Assembly (NCBI RefSeq): GCF_012349115.1
Contig: NZ_PQIG01000099.1
Location: 1 to 59,976, forward strand
DNA length: 59,976 nucleotides
DNA from: Rhizobium ruizarguesonis
GTDB lineage: Bacteria; Pseudomonadota; Alphaproteobacteria; Rhizobiales; Rhizobiaceae
Direction: 5' to 3'
Shown here one piece after another: positions 34,141 to 43,918 of the stretch (its first letter is position 1; each line of letters opens with the position of its first letter). The position numbers were made by a program, and so were the translations under genes. A model generated the notes under the pieces. That model did not search any database and was not told the origin of the DNA. It saw only the letters and a list, made by a program, of their open reading frames with translations.

Positions 34141-34211
34141 ATTGATTCCGATTTAAGGGACGACCGAACGGAGGTGCGCCACCGCTCATCGAGCGATGGC
34201 GTTGCCGTATC

Positions 34212-37200
34212 TCAGGCGAAGTAGCTCTGCAGCGGCCGCACTTCGAGATTGCCGGCCTTCAGCGCCTTGATTGCCTGGGCGGCGGCCTCGGCGCCTGCCA
34301 TCGTCGTGTAATAGGGTACCTTCTGCATCAGCGTCGCACGGCGCAGCGACTTGGAGTCCGAGATCGCCTTGTTGCCATCGGTGGTGTTGATGACGAGCTG
34401 GACCTGGCGGTTGCGGATCGCGTCCTCGATATGCGGACGGCCTTCAAGCACCTTGTTGATCTTGGTGGCCGTGATGCCGTTTTCGGCGAGGAAGCGGGCG
34501 GTGCCGCCGGTCGCCAGAACCTTGAAGCCCTGTTCGACGAGGATGCGGATCGCCGGCAGAACGCGCGGCTTGTCGGCGTCGCGGACGGAGACGAAAACCG
34601 TGCCGTCACGCGGGAGCTCGACGCCAGCGCCAAGCTGCGACTTGGCGAAGGCCAGCGCAAAATCGGTGTCGAGACCGATGACTTCGCCGGTCGAGCGCAT
34701 TTCCGGGCCGAGCAGCGTGTCGACGCCGGGGAAGCGGGCGAAGGGGAAGACGGCTTCCTTGACGGCGATGTGCTTCAGCTTGCGCGGATCGGGCTTCTCA
34801 CCATAGGCGGCGAAGGTCGCATCGAGTTTTTCGCCGGCCATGACGCGGGCGGCGATCTTGGCGATCGGCGCGCCGATGGTCTTGGCGACGAAGGGCACGG
34901 TACGCGAGGCGCGGGGATTGACTTCGAGAACGTAGACGGTGCCGTCCTTGATGGCGAACTGGACGTTCATCAGGCCGCCGACATTGAGGGCCTTGGCCAT
35001 CGCCTTGGCCTGGCGCTCCAGCTCGTCGAGCATCTCGTTGGAGAGCGTGCGCGGCGGCAGCGAGCAGGCGCTGTCACCGGAATGGATGCCGGCTTCCTCG
35101 ATATGCTCCATGATGCCGGCGACATAGACGTCGGTGCCGTCGGAGAGGCAGTCGACATCGACTTCGATGGCGTGGCTGAGATAGCTGTCGAAGAGCAGCG
35201 GGTTCTTGCCGAGCAGAGTGTTGATCTGGCCGGTCTTGTCGTTCGGATAGCGCTGCTTGATATCCTCAGGCACCAGCTCAGGGACGGTATCAAGCAGGTA
35301 GCTCTGCAGCTGGCCTTCCGAATGCAGGATCTGCATGGCGCGGCCGCCGAGCACGTAGGAGGGACGAACGACCAGCGGGAAGCCGATTTCGGTGGCGACC
35401 ATTCGGGCCTGCTCGACCGAATAGGCGATGCCGTTGTTCGGCTGGTTGAGGTCGAGCTTCATCAGCAGCTTCTGGAAGCGGTCGCGGTCCTCGGCAAGGT
35501 CGATCATATCGGGCGCGGTACCGAGGATCGGGATGCCGTTCTTTTCCAGCGCCTCGGCAAGCTTCAGCGGCGTCTGGCCGCCGAACTGGACGATGACGCC
35601 GACGACTTCGCCCTTTTCCTGTTCTGCCCGCAGAATCTCGATCACGTCCTCGGCCGTCAGCGGCTCGAAATAGAGGCGGTCCGACGTATCGTAATCGGTC
35701 GAGACGGTTTCCGGGTTGCAGTTGATCATGATCGCCTCATAACCCGCATCCTTCAGCGCGAAGGCGGCGTGGCAGCAGCAATAGTCGAACTCGATGCCTT
35801 GGCCGATACGGTTCGGGCCACCGCCAAGGATGACAACCTTCTTGCGGTTGGACACTTCAGCCTCGGAGCGGGCGGCGCCGACGAAAGGCGTCTCATAGGT
35901 CGAATACATATAGGCGGTCGGCGAGGCGAACTCGGCCGCACAGGTATCGATGCGCTTGAAGACAGGGCGGACATTCAGGCTGTTGCGGAATTCGGCGACT
36001 TCCTTCGGGCGCTTGCCGGTCAGGGTCGCCAGACGCGCGTCGGAGAAGCCCATGGCCTTCAGCATGCGCAGGTTTGTGGCATCCTGGGGCAGGCCGTGCT
36101 CGCGGATGCGAGCCTCCATCTCGACGATCGCCTTCAGTTCGGCGATGAACCAGGGATCGATCTTGCAGCCTTCGTGGACTTCGGCTTCGCTCATGCCCTG
36201 GCGTAGCGCCTGGGCGACCATGCGCAGGCGATCGGGCGTCGGTGTGCCGATTGCGGCGCGGATAGCGTTCTGGCTGGATTCGCCCTCTTCAAAGCCGGGG
36301 ATCTCGATCTCGTCGAGGCCCGTCAGGCCGGTTTCCAAGCCACGCAGCGCCTTCTGCAGCGATTCGGCGAAGGTGCGGCCGATCGCCATGACTTCACCGA
36401 CCGATTTCATCGCGGTCGTCAGCACCGGCGAAGCGCCGGGAAATTTCTCGAAGGCAAAACGCGGGATCTTGGTGACGACGTAGTCGATCGACGGTTCGAA
36501 GGAGGCAGGCGTTGCACCGCCGGTGATATCGTTATCCAGTTCGTCGAGCGTATAGCCGATCGCGAGCTTGGCGGCGATCTTGGCGATCGGGAAGCCGGTG
36601 GCCTTGGAGGCGAGCGCCGACGAGCGCGAGACGCGCGGGTTCATTTCGATGACGACGAGACGACCGTCCTCCGGATTGACGGCGAACTGGACGTTCGAGC
36701 CGCCGGTCTCGACGCCGATCTCGCGCAGCACCGCGATCGAGGCGTTGCGCATGATCTGGTATTCCTTGTCCGTCAGCGTCAGCGCCGGCGCGACGGTGAT
36801 CGAATCGCCGGTGTGGACGCCCATCGGATCAATGTTCTCGATCGAGCAGATGATGATGCAGTTGTCCGCCTTGTCGCGGACGACCTCCATTTCATATTCC
36901 TTCCAGCCGAGCACCGATTCCTCGACCAGCACTTCGGTGGTCGGCGAGGCATCGAGGCCGCCGCCGACGATCTCGAAGAATTCCGAACGATTGTAGGCGA
37001 TGCCGCCGCCGGTGCCGCCGAGCGTGAAGGAGGGGCGGATGATAGCGGGCAGGCCGACATGGTCGATCGCCTGGGCGGCAATCGCCATGGCATGGCTCAT
37101 GTAACGCTGCTTGCGGTCGCTCTCGCCGAGGTTCCACTGGTTTTCCAGTTCGTCCAGCGCCGTGTCGAGGTCGGGTCCGGAAAGGCTTTCACGCAGCTTG

Positions 37201-37700
37201 ATGCGCTCGGCCTCGTGTGTCTTGCGGTCGAGGTCCTTGATGTCGGTGGCGTTCGCCAGCATCGAGCGCGGCGTTTCCAGCCCGATGCGGGCCATCGCCT
37301 CGCGAAACAGCGCACGATCCTCTGCCATGTCGATGGCGGCGGGTTTGGCGCCGATCATCTCGACATTGTAGCGGTCGAGCACGCCCATGCGCTTCAGCGA
37401 AAGCGCGGTGTTCAGCGCCGTCTGGCCGCCCATGGTCGGCAGCAGCGCATCCGGGCGCTCCTTGGCGATGATCTTGGCGACGACCTCGGGGGTGATCGGC
37501 TCGACATAGGTGGCGTCGGCAAGGCCCGGATCGGTCATGATCGTCGCCGGGTTGGAGTTGACGAGGATGACGCGGTAGCCTTCCTCTTTCAGCGCCTTGC
37601 AGGCCTGGGTGCCGGAATAGTCGAACTCGCAAGCCTGGCCGATGACGATCGGTCCCGCGCCGATGATGAGGATCGATTTGATATCTTGGCGCTTCGGCAT
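34212..37700 (-). CDS. carB: Carbamoyl-phosphate synthase large subunit
   Basis: An 1162-residue enzyme making carbamoyl phosphate for arginine and pyrimidine synthesis. It has two ATP-grasp halves, each opened by a GAGPI / GGGPNRIGQG nucleotide segment (IIGAGPIVIGQACEFDY near residue 11 and VVILGGGPNRIGQGIEFDY past the middle), and a C-terminal MGS-like regulatory domain (LATGGTARFLAENG). The length is some 80-90 residues more than in E. coli, as in other alphaproteobacteria. carA lies 8 kb away in the same orientation and is transcribed separately. GGAAG precedes the ATG. Confidence 0.98.
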   Translation of the reverse strand: MPKRQDIKSILIIGAGPIVIGQACEFDYSGTQACKALKEEGYRVILVNSNPATIMTDPGLADATYVEPITPEVVAKIIAKERPDALLPTMGGQTALNTALSLKRMGVLDRYNVEMIGAKPAAIDMAEDRALFREAMARIGLETPRSMLANATDIKDLDRKTHEAERIKLRESLSGPDLDTALDELENQWNLGESDRKQRYMSHAMAIAAQAIDHVGLPAIIRPSFTLGGTGGGIAYNRSEFFEIVGGGLDASPTTEVLVEESVLGWKEYEMEVVRDKADNCIIICSIENIDPMGVHTGDSITVAPALTLTDKEYQIMRNASIAVLREIGVETGGSNVQFAVNPEDGRLVVIEMNPRVSRSSALASKATGFPIAKIAAKLAIGYTLDELDNDITGGATPASFEPSIDYVVTKIPRFAFEKFPGASPVLTTAMKSVGEVMAIGRTFAESLQKALRGLETGLTGLDEIEIPGFEEGESSQNAIRAAIGTPTPDRLRMVAQALRQGMSEAEVHEGCKIDPWFIAELKAIVEMEARIREHGLPQDATNLRMLKAMGFSDARLATLTGKRPKEVAEFRNSLNVRPVFKRIDTCAAEFASPTAYMYSTYETPFVGAARSEAEVSNRKKVVILGGGPNRIGQGIEFDYCCCHAAFALKDAGYEAIMINCNPETVSTDYDTSDRLYFEPLTAEDVIEILRAEQEKGEVVGVIVQFGGQTPLKLAEALEKNGIPILGTAPDMIDLAEDRDRFQKLLMKLDLNQPNNGIAYSVEQARMVATEIGFPLVVRPSYVLGGRAMQILHSEGQLQSYLLDTVPELVPEDIKQRYPNDKTGQINTLLGKNPLLFDSYLSHAIEVDVDCLSDGTDVYVAGIMEHIEEAGIHSGDSACSLPPRTLSNEMLDELERQAKAMAKALNVGGLMNVQFAIKDGTVYVLEVNPRASRTVPFVAKTIGAPIAKIAARVMAGEKLDATFAAYGEKPDPRKLKHIAVKEAVFPFARFPGVDTLLGPEMRSTGEVIGLDTDFALAFAKSQLGAGVELPRDGTVFVSVRDADKPRVLPAIRILVEQGFKVLATGGTARFLAENGITATKINKVLEGRPHIEDAIRNRQVQLVINTTDGNKAISDSKSLRRATLMQKVPYYTTMAGAEAAAQAIKALKAGNLEVRPLQSYFA

Positions 37701-37802
37701 GAGTGCTTCCGTTTTCTGGCTGCGCAGAAAGCCGGCCAGGGTGGGTGATCACCGGGTCGGGTCGCGCATGCTGGGTCTTTTCAGGCTAGAAGCGGCTTAT
37801 AG

Positions 37803-37816
37803 GCAAATGTATTTGC
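37803..37816. promoter_or_regulatory. Palindrome upstream of carB
   Basis: GCAAAT-GT-ATTTGC, a perfect 6-base inverted repeat about 100 bases upstream of carB. It could be a regulator site; nothing else stands out in 37701-37969. Confidence 0.35.
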
Positions 37817-37969
37817 AAACGGAACCCCATAAATCGCGGAATCGACAGGAATCCAACACAGCACGAAAGACTATTTCCCGTCAGGCACGACCACCACCCG
37901 GATTTCGCCGCCGCCCTGCTTCCGGAAGAGCGAAAGCGGGAGTCCCATCAAGCGCTTGGCGCGACTTCT

Positions 37970-38746
37970 TTAGGTGAAGCGGCGGCGCACATCCTCGGCA
38001 TAGCTGCGGCTGACCGGGATTTCCGTGCCGTCGCGGGTGAGGATCTGCAGCCTGCCATTGTCGCGTTTCAGGCTTTCGACATGGGCGTCGGCCACCCAGT
38101 GCGAGCGATGGACGCGAAGGCCCGGCGTTGCGGCGGTTTCCTTCAGCGCATCGGCGAAACGTAAGAGCACCAGTTCGCGCCCGCGGCCGGTCACCACCTC
38201 GGTGTAGTGATCCTGAACGGAGAGGCGCAGCAGCGGGCCCCGATTCTCAGGCTTCAGCCGGTCGAGGATTGAGGCGCCCGGGCTGGCTTCCTCAGGAACT
38301 GCGGCTTCGGCTATTTTCTGGCTCATCGCCATGTAGGTCAAAAGGCAGAAGAGGGCGCAGAGCGGCACCGCAAAAAGCGCGCGTTGCAGGCCGCTTTGCA
38401 GCGTGGTCGTTTCGCCGGTGAAAACATAGTCGACGAGGCCGATGGCAAAACCGATCGGCAGGGCGGCTATGAGCGAACCCGTCATCATGCGGGCGAACAT
38501 CGAAACGATCACCTCCCGCAGCAGTCTTTCGGCCGCAACCGCGCAGAGGATGGCGATCGCCCAGGCAAGGGCATGCAGGGTCAGCCAATAGGCGAGGCGT
38601 TCGCCGAAGGCCATGCTTTCCATCGTGCCGTAGGGACCGGTGACGGCAAAAAGCAGGACGATCGCGGCAAAGGTTCCCCAGAAACGCCGGGAGTGGAGAA
38701 AGACCTGCAATTCGCGAAGCGTGGATTGCAAGAAGGGGTGAATCAC
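37970..38746 (-). CDS. LytTR-domain membrane-bound regulator
   Basis: A 258-residue regulator. Four hydrophobic segments (first WGTFAAIVLLFAVTGPYG) form an N-terminal membrane part, followed by a LytTR DNA-binding domain (LLRLSVQDHYTEVVTGRGRE, VHRSHWVA, ILTRDGTEIPVSRSY). It is not a standard response regulator, since no receiver domain is present. The start is GTG at 38746 with AGGAAA upstream. It is divergent from a DUF2306 membrane protein, a pairing seen repeatedly in alphaproteobacteria; the two may sense the same signal. Confidence 0.88.
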   Translation of the reverse strand: MIHPFLQSTLRELQVFLHSRRFWGTFAAIVLLFAVTGPYGTMESMAFGERLAYWLTLHALAWAIAILCAVAAERLLREVIVSMFARMMTGSLIAALPIGFAIGLVDYVFTGETTTLQSGLQRALFAVPLCALFCLLTYMAMSQKIAEAAVPEEASPGASILDRLKPENRGPLLRLSVQDHYTEVVTGRGRELVLLRFADALKETAATPGLRVHRSHWVADAHVESLKRDNGRLQILTRDGTEIPVSRSYAEDVRRRFT

Positions 38747-38823
38747 GAAGTTTTCCTGCCGTTCGCGCGGTTCGGATTGAGGCAGATGGAGTCTTGGCGG
38801 AAACAGGGATCGAATTCAACCGG

Positions 38824-39324
38824 ATGTCGCTCATGACCCTCGAACCGCTCCTCGACGCCCCGTTCGCCGTTCAGATCCATGTCGCCGCTGTTACGCCGGC
38901 GGCACTTCTCGGCGCCTATATCCTGCTGCGCCCCAAGGGCACGCCACTGCACCGGCTGCTCGGCAGGATCTGGATGGCGCTGATGGTTGTCACGGCGATA
39001 TCAAGCTTCTTCATTCATGAGCTCGATCTTTTCTACGGGTTCAGTCCAATCCATCTTCTGTCGATCGCAACATTGTTCGGCAGCTGGAATGCGATCGCGG
39101 CGGCTCGTCGCGGCGATATCCGCCTGCACAAGCGCATCGTCGCCGGCCTTTATTTCGGTGGCATCGTCCTTGCCGGCCTGTTCACTTTCGTGCCTGGCCG
39201 GATCATGCATGCGGTCGTCTTCACCGGCGTCGAATGGCCGGCTGCCCTTGCCGCGGCGGTGATCGGCTCGATCCTGGTCGCGATCGTGCTGCGTCGCCGG
39301 CGCGGGCGCCTGATTGCCCGATGA
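38824..39324 (+). CDS. DUF2306 membrane protein
   Basis: A 166-residue inner-membrane protein with four hydrophobic segments. PLHRLLGRIWMALMVVTAISSFFI and RLHKRIVAGLYFGGIVLAGLF carry the paired His residues typical of DUF2306, which could bind haem or metal. The function is unknown. Starts at 38794 (TTG), 38824 and 38833 are possible; 38824 was chosen. It is divergent from the LytTR regulator. Confidence 0.85.
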   Translation: MSLMTLEPLLDAPFAVQIHVAAVTPAALLGAYILLRPKGTPLHRLLGRIWMALMVVTAISSFFIHELDLFYGFSPIHLLSIATLFGSWNAIAAARRGDIRLHKRIVAGLYFGGIVLAGLFTFVPGRIMHAVVFTGVEWPAALAAAVIGSILVAIVLRRRRGRLIAR

Positions 39325-39400
39325 AGTCGCTGGAATTCCGGCCGCCGACGGATATATAACTCGTTGAGTGCAAGCACGGGCATTGCTGGGGAGAGCGAAG

Positions 39401-40321
39401 ATGGAATGGAGAGGCCGGCGTCAGTCCGACAATATCGAGGATCGCCGCAGCGATCCGACCGGCGGCGGTTTCGGCCGCGGCGGCGGCTTCAACTTTCCTT
39501 CCGGCGGCGGCGTTCGCCGGGCCGGCGGCGGCCTCAGCATCGGCACGATCATCTTCCTCGTCGTCATCTATTTCATCTTCAAGATGATGGGCATCGATCT
39601 GCTGCAGGTGCTCGATACCGGCAGCACGACAAGCGGTCCCGGCTACGAGCAGAGCCAGTCCAGCGGCACACGCACACCCGCCAATGACGAGATGACCGCA
39701 TTCATGCGCACCGTCCTTGCCGAGACTGAGGATACTTGGAAGGGCATCTTCCAGGCGCAGGGCCAAAATTACGAAGAGCCGCGTCTCGTGCTGTTCTCGG
39801 GCTCGACGGCCTCGGCCTGCGGCTCGGCATCGGCGGCAACAGGTCCGTTCTACTGCCCGAGCGACCACAAGGTCTATCTCGATACAGAATTCTTCCAGGA
39901 GCTTTCCGACCGCTTCGGCGCGTCGGGCGATTTTGCCGAGGCCTATGTCGTTGCCCATGAGGTCGGCCATCACGTGCAGAACCTGCTCGGCATCCTGCCG
40001 AAGTTCAACCAGGCCCGCCAGCGCATGAGCGAGGCCGAGGCCAACAAAATGTCGGTGCGCGTCGAATTGCAGGCCGATTGCTTTGCGGGCATCTGGGGCA
40101 AATATACCCAGCAGAAGGGCCTGCTCGAGTCAGGCGATCTGGAGGAAGCGCTGAACGCCGCCCAGCAGATCGGCGACGATTCGCTGCAGAAGCGGTCACA
40201 GGGTTACGTCGTGCCTGAGAGTTTCAACCACGGCACCTCGGAGCAGCGGGTCAGATGGTTCAAGCGCGGCTTCGACAGCGGCCAGCTGTCGGCCTGCGAT
40301 ACGTTCTCGGGACCGGTTTGA
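39401..40321 (+). CDS. Neutral zinc metallopeptidase (YpfJ type)
   Basis: A 306-residue membrane-anchored peptidase. A Gly-rich basic N-terminus precedes one membrane segment (residues 48-64), then the catalytic domain with HEVGHHVQNLLG, in which His186, Glu187 and His190 form the zinc site, and ELQADCFAG supplies the third ligand. Cysteines in ACGSASAATGPFYC (140-152) probably form a disulphide, consistent with a periplasmic domain. The substrate is unknown. GGGGAGAGCGAAG precedes the ATG. Stands alone. Confidence 0.92.
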   Translation: MEWRGRRQSDNIEDRRSDPTGGGFGRGGGFNFPSGGGVRRAGGGLSIGTIIFLVVIYFIFKMMGIDLLQVLDTGSTTSGPGYEQSQSSGTRTPANDEMTAFMRTVLAETEDTWKGIFQAQGQNYEEPRLVLFSGSTASACGSASAATGPFYCPSDHKVYLDTEFFQELSDRFGASGDFAEAYVVAHEVGHHVQNLLGILPKFNQARQRMSEAEANKMSVRVELQADCFAGIWGKYTQQKGLLESGDLEEALNAAQQIGDDSLQKRSQGYVVPESFNHGTSEQRVRWFKRGFDSGQLSACDTFSGPV

Positions 40322-40376
40322 GGGGAGATGAAGGGCGCATGGCACAAAGCACGTCGCAGCCCCTTCCATTCCTTGC

Positions 40377-41372
40377 TTACTTCTCGCTGTCCATATGCTG
40401 CAGCATATGTTCCGGATAACGCCCACCCGCGGCCGCATCTTTCGGCACGGCGCGTTCGATGATGGCGAAATCGTCTGGCGACAGGTCGACGGCGCGTGAG
40501 CCGAGCGCCTCGGTCAGTCGGTCGCGGCGGCGAGCGCCGATGATCGGGACGATATCCTTGCCCTTGGCGGCGACCCAGGCGATGGCGATCTGGGCGACCG
40601 AGACGCTCTTTGCCTGGGCGATCTCACGCAGCTTCTCCACCAGAGCGAGGTTCTGCTCGATATTGCCTTCCTGGAAGCGCGGGCTGTAGGCGCGGAAATC
40701 GCCGGCCGTCCCACCCTGGCCCTTCTGCCAGTGGCCGCTGATCAGGCCGCGCGAGAGCACGCCGTAAGCGGTGATCGAAATGCCGAGTTCGCGTGTCGTC
40801 GGCAGGATCTTCTCCTCGATGCCGCGCGAGATCAGCGAATATTCGATCTGCAGGTCGACGATCGGGGCGACAGCGGCGGCGCGGCGGATGGTGTCGGCGC
40901 CGACTTCCGACAGGCCGATATGCCTGACATAACCTGCCTTGACCATGTCGGCGATGGCGCCGACCGTGTCCTCGATCGGCACGTTCGGATCGAGGCGGGC
41001 GGGGCGGTAGATGTCGATAGAGTCGACGCGGAGGCGCTGCAGCGTATAGCTGAGGAAGTTCTTCACCGCGACCGGCCGAGTGTCGATGCCGCTCCAGCCG
41101 CCGACGGGATCGCGCAGACCGCCGAACTTGACGCTGATGACGGCGTCCTCGCGCCTGCGGCCCTTCAATGCCTCGCCGATCAGCATTTCGTTGTGGCCCA
41201 TGCCGTAGAAATCGCCGGTGTCGAGCAGGTTGATGCCGGCATCGAGCGCGGCATGGATCGTCGCGATGCTTTCTGCACGGTCGGAGGGGCCGTACATGCC
41301 CGACATGCCCATGCAGCCGAGGCCGATGGCCGAGACATCGGGTCCGGTCTTTCCCAAACGATAGGTCTGCAT
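40377..41372 (-). CDS. Aldo/keto reductase
   Basis: A 331-residue TIM-barrel NADPH-dependent oxidoreductase. Active-site residues appear in LLDTGDFYGMGHNE (Asp, Tyr) and VISVKFGG (Lys); the His usually in the third element is replaced by IYRPARLDP, where YxPxR resembles the common YQPHR variant missing the His. The C-terminal cofactor site IIGARRRDRLTEA is intact. The substrate is unknown. It is divergent from a LysR gene, with a palindrome between. Confidence 0.9.
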   Translation of the reverse strand: MQTYRLGKTGPDVSAIGLGCMGMSGMYGPSDRAESIATIHAALDAGINLLDTGDFYGMGHNEMLIGEALKGRRREDAVISVKFGGLRDPVGGWSGIDTRPVAVKNFLSYTLQRLRVDSIDIYRPARLDPNVPIEDTVGAIADMVKAGYVRHIGLSEVGADTIRRAAAVAPIVDLQIEYSLISRGIEEKILPTTRELGISITAYGVLSRGLISGHWQKGQGGTAGDFRAYSPRFQEGNIEQNLALVEKLREIAQAKSVSVAQIAIAWVAAKGKDIVPIIGARRRDRLTEALGSRAVDLSPDDFAIIERAVPKDAAAGGRYPEHMLQHMDSEK

Positions 41373-41426
41373 TGTCTTCTCCTTTTCGGCGCCGGGGCGG
41401 CGCTGTCGGACGCCGTTTTACCGCTT

Positions 41427-41440
41427 TCGCATTTGTGCGA
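41427..41440. promoter_or_regulatory. Candidate LysR operator between akr and lysR
   Basis: TCGCA-N4-TGCGA, a perfect 5-base palindrome in the 110-base divergent intergenic region; it contains the T-N11-A arrangement expected of LysR sites. Confidence 0.45.
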
Positions 41441-41482
41441 TAATCCGGATAGTGTCGAACGGGTCGTACGGAAAAATGCACA

Positions 41483-42394
41483 ATGAACGATCTTCCTCTG
41501 AGTGATCTGGATGTCTTCACGGCGATTGCAAGGGAGCGAAGCTTCCGCGCCGCCGCCCGCAAGCGCGGGGTTTCAGCGTCTTCGCTGAGCGAGTCGCTCA
41601 GGCGGCTGGAGGAGCGGCTCGGCGTGCGCCTGCTCAACCGGACGACGCGCAGCGTCACGCCGACGGCAGCCGGCGAACGGCTGCTGGCCCAGCTGGCGCC
41701 GGCGCTCAGTGAGGTCGCGGCCGCACTTGGGGCGCTCGACAATTTCCGCGACAGGCCGGCCGGTACGCTGCGGCTCAATGTGCCGACGATCGCGGCGCGG
41801 CTGTTCCTGCCCGACATTGCCTGCCGGTTCCTGAAGCTCTATCCCGAGATCGAGCTGGAGATCGTCGCCGAGGATACGTTCATCGACGTGCTCGCCGCCG
41901 GTTTCGATGCCGGCATCCGCTATGACGAGCGCATCGAGCGCGACATGATCGCCGTGCCGATCGGCCCGCGCCGGCAGCGCTACGTCACCGCCGCTTCGCC
42001 GGCGTATCTCAAGGAAAGGGGCGTGCCGCAGCATCCGCGCGACCTGCTGGAGCACAGCTGCATCCGGCACCGGTTCCTCAGCGGATCGGCGCTGACCTGG
42101 GAGTTCGAGCGCGGCGGGGAGTCGCTGACGATTTCGCCGCGTGGAGCGCTTACCTCCAATTCAATCGAGGTGGAGCTTGCGGCCGCTGTGGCGGGACTGG
42201 GCATCATCGGCTCATTCCAGGAGCTCCTGGAACCGGGCCTTGGCTCTGGTCTACTGGTTGCTATCCTCGACGATTGGGTCAGCGAGTTTTCCGGACCGTA
42301 TCTCTACTACGCGAGCCGACGGCATATGCCGGCACCGTTGCGCGCTTTCGTCGATTTTTTGAAGCTGGAACGGCCGCGCGCGCCCTCCGGTTGA
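41483..42394 (+). CDS. LysR family transcriptional regulator
   Basis: A 303-residue LysR regulator. The helix-turn-helix SFRAAARKRGVSASSLSESLRRLEE is followed by RTTRSVTPTAAGERLL and the effector domain starting GTLRLNVPTIAARLFLP. This group commonly controls an adjacent oxidoreductase gene, here the divergent aldo/keto reductase. It is followed by an MFS exporter gene 137 bases on. Confidence 0.93.
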   Translation: MNDLPLSDLDVFTAIARERSFRAAARKRGVSASSLSESLRRLEERLGVRLLNRTTRSVTPTAAGERLLAQLAPALSEVAAALGALDNFRDRPAGTLRLNVPTIAARLFLPDIACRFLKLYPEIELEIVAEDTFIDVLAAGFDAGIRYDERIERDMIAVPIGPRRQRYVTAASPAYLKERGVPQHPRDLLEHSCIRHRFLSGSALTWEFERGGESLTISPRGALTSNSIEVELAAAVAGLGIIGSFQELLEPGLGSGLLVAILDDWVSEFSGPYLYYASRRHMPAPLRAFVDFLKLERPRAPSG

Positions 42395-42531
42395 GATCTC
42401 TGATAAATTCCCGTACAGCATTATCAAAAGCTTTGAAATGTTCACGGATTGTTTCGGTTTCTTTTCTGAGCTATGTCACTTTCTCGGCGACGAGATCGTC
42501 TTTTCAGAACAAACCGCTGTAGAGATGCCTC

Positions 42532-43776
42532 ATGCTTGACCCGAAATTTGTTCGCCGCGGCCTTTTCCTGGTCTTCATCATCCTTTTCCTCGACATTATC
42601 GGCATCGCCATCATCATGCCGGTGCTGCCCGCCTATCTGGAGCAACTGACCGGCGGCAGCGTCAGCGATGCGGCGATCGACGGCGGCTGGTTGATGCTCG
42701 TCTATGCCGGTATGCAATTCCTGTTCGCGCCGCTGCTCGGAAACCTGTCCGACCGTTTCGGCCGCCGGCCGATCCTTTTGCTTTCGGTGCTGACCTTCGC
42801 GATCGACAATTTCATCTGCGGCATCGCCACCAGCTTCTGGATGCTGTTCGTCGGTCGCGTGCTTGCCGGCATCAGCGGCGGCAGTTTCGCCACCTGCTCG
42901 GCCTATATCGCCGATATCAGCACGGAAGAGAACCGGGCGAAGAATTTCGGGCTGATCGGCATCGCCTTCGGTGTCGGCTTCACCATCGGCCCCGTCGTCG
43001 GCGGTGTCCTCGGCGAATTCGGCCCGCGTGTGCCATTCCTCGGCGCGGCCGCGCTATCGCTTGTCAATTTCATCGCCGCCTGCTTCCTGTTGCCGGAAAC
43101 GCTGGAGGCGAAGAACCGCCGCCGGTTCGAGTGGAAACGTGCCAATCCGCTCGGCGCGTTGCGCCAAATGCGCCACTATCCCGGCATCGGCTGGGTCAGC
43201 CTCGTCATGTTCCTGTTCTTCCTGGCGCATGCCGTCTATCCCTCGGTCTGGTCGTTCGTCTCAACCTATCGCTACGGTTGGAGCGAGGGGCAGATCGGCC
43301 TGTCGCTCGGCATTTACGGCATCGGCGCCGCGATCGTCATGGGGCTGGTCCTGCCGCGGATCGTGCCGGTGCTCGGCGAGTGGAAGACCGCTCTTCTCGG
43401 CCTCTGCTTCTCGGCCGTCGGGCTCACCGGTTATGCCTTCGCCTGGGAAGGCTGGGTCGTCTACGTCATCATCGTTGCGACCGTCATGGAAAATGTCGCC
43501 GATCCGCCGCTGCGCAGCATCGCCGCCGGCATGGTGCCGCCCTCGGCGCAGGGTGAGTTGCAGGGCGCGCTTACCAGCCTCAGCAGTATCACCACCATCG
43601 CCGGGCCGCTGATCTTCACCCAGATGTTCGGCTACTTCACGCGGCCCGAGGCGCCTGTCACCTTTGCCGGCGCGCCCTATCTTGCCGCCGCCCTGTTCAT
43701 CCTGGTGGCCGCCGGCGTGTTCCTCGTGCGGGTCCGGGTCCGTGAACCGGCCGAGGCGCTGGAAGCGGCAGGTTGA
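42532..43776 (+). CDS. MFS drug exporter, TetA-like
   Basis: A 414-residue inner-membrane protein with about twelve membrane segments. The DHA1 antiporter loop GNLSDRFGRRPILL and motif C region GVGFTIGPVVGGVLGEFG are present as in tetracycline/proton antiporters. Chromosomal TetA-like exporters have broad or unknown substrates; resistance should not be assumed. The ribosome binding site is weak (AGAG). Confidence 0.9.
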   Translation: MLDPKFVRRGLFLVFIILFLDIIGIAIIMPVLPAYLEQLTGGSVSDAAIDGGWLMLVYAGMQFLFAPLLGNLSDRFGRRPILLLSVLTFAIDNFICGIATSFWMLFVGRVLAGISGGSFATCSAYIADISTEENRAKNFGLIGIAFGVGFTIGPVVGGVLGEFGPRVPFLGAAALSLVNFIAACFLLPETLEAKNRRRFEWKRANPLGALRQMRHYPGIGWVSLVMFLFFLAHAVYPSVWSFVSTYRYGWSEGQIGLSLGIYGIGAAIVMGLVLPRIVPVLGEWKTALLGLCFSAVGLTGYAFAWEGWVVYVIIVATVMENVADPPLRSIAAGMVPPSAQGELQGALTSLSSITTIAGPLIFTQMFGYFTRPEAPVTFAGAPYLAAALFILVAAGVFLVRVRVREPAEALEAAG

Positions 43777-43918
43777 TCGATCAGAAACGCTGATGTGATG
43801 ATGAATTTTTCATCATCTGCCTCATTTGGGGTAGTTCTTTGCGGGGCTTTGATCTAAGCCCGGATGATATTTCGCCGCAAGCTGCGGCGACGCATATTTC
43901 AATCACAGGACTGGTGTC

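Noticed and set aside
34141..34165. GATTCCGATTTAAGG near the UdgX stop as another RIME
   Set aside because: Only about 15 bases of the RIME core are present, with no opposite arm; too short to call.
34431..36206. A 591-codon open frame antisense to carB
   Set aside because: Shadow of a highly conserved gene.
42532..43776. Calling the MFS gene a tetracycline resistance determinant
   Set aside because: The family match is to the TetA-like group in general; chromosomal members commonly have other substrates.
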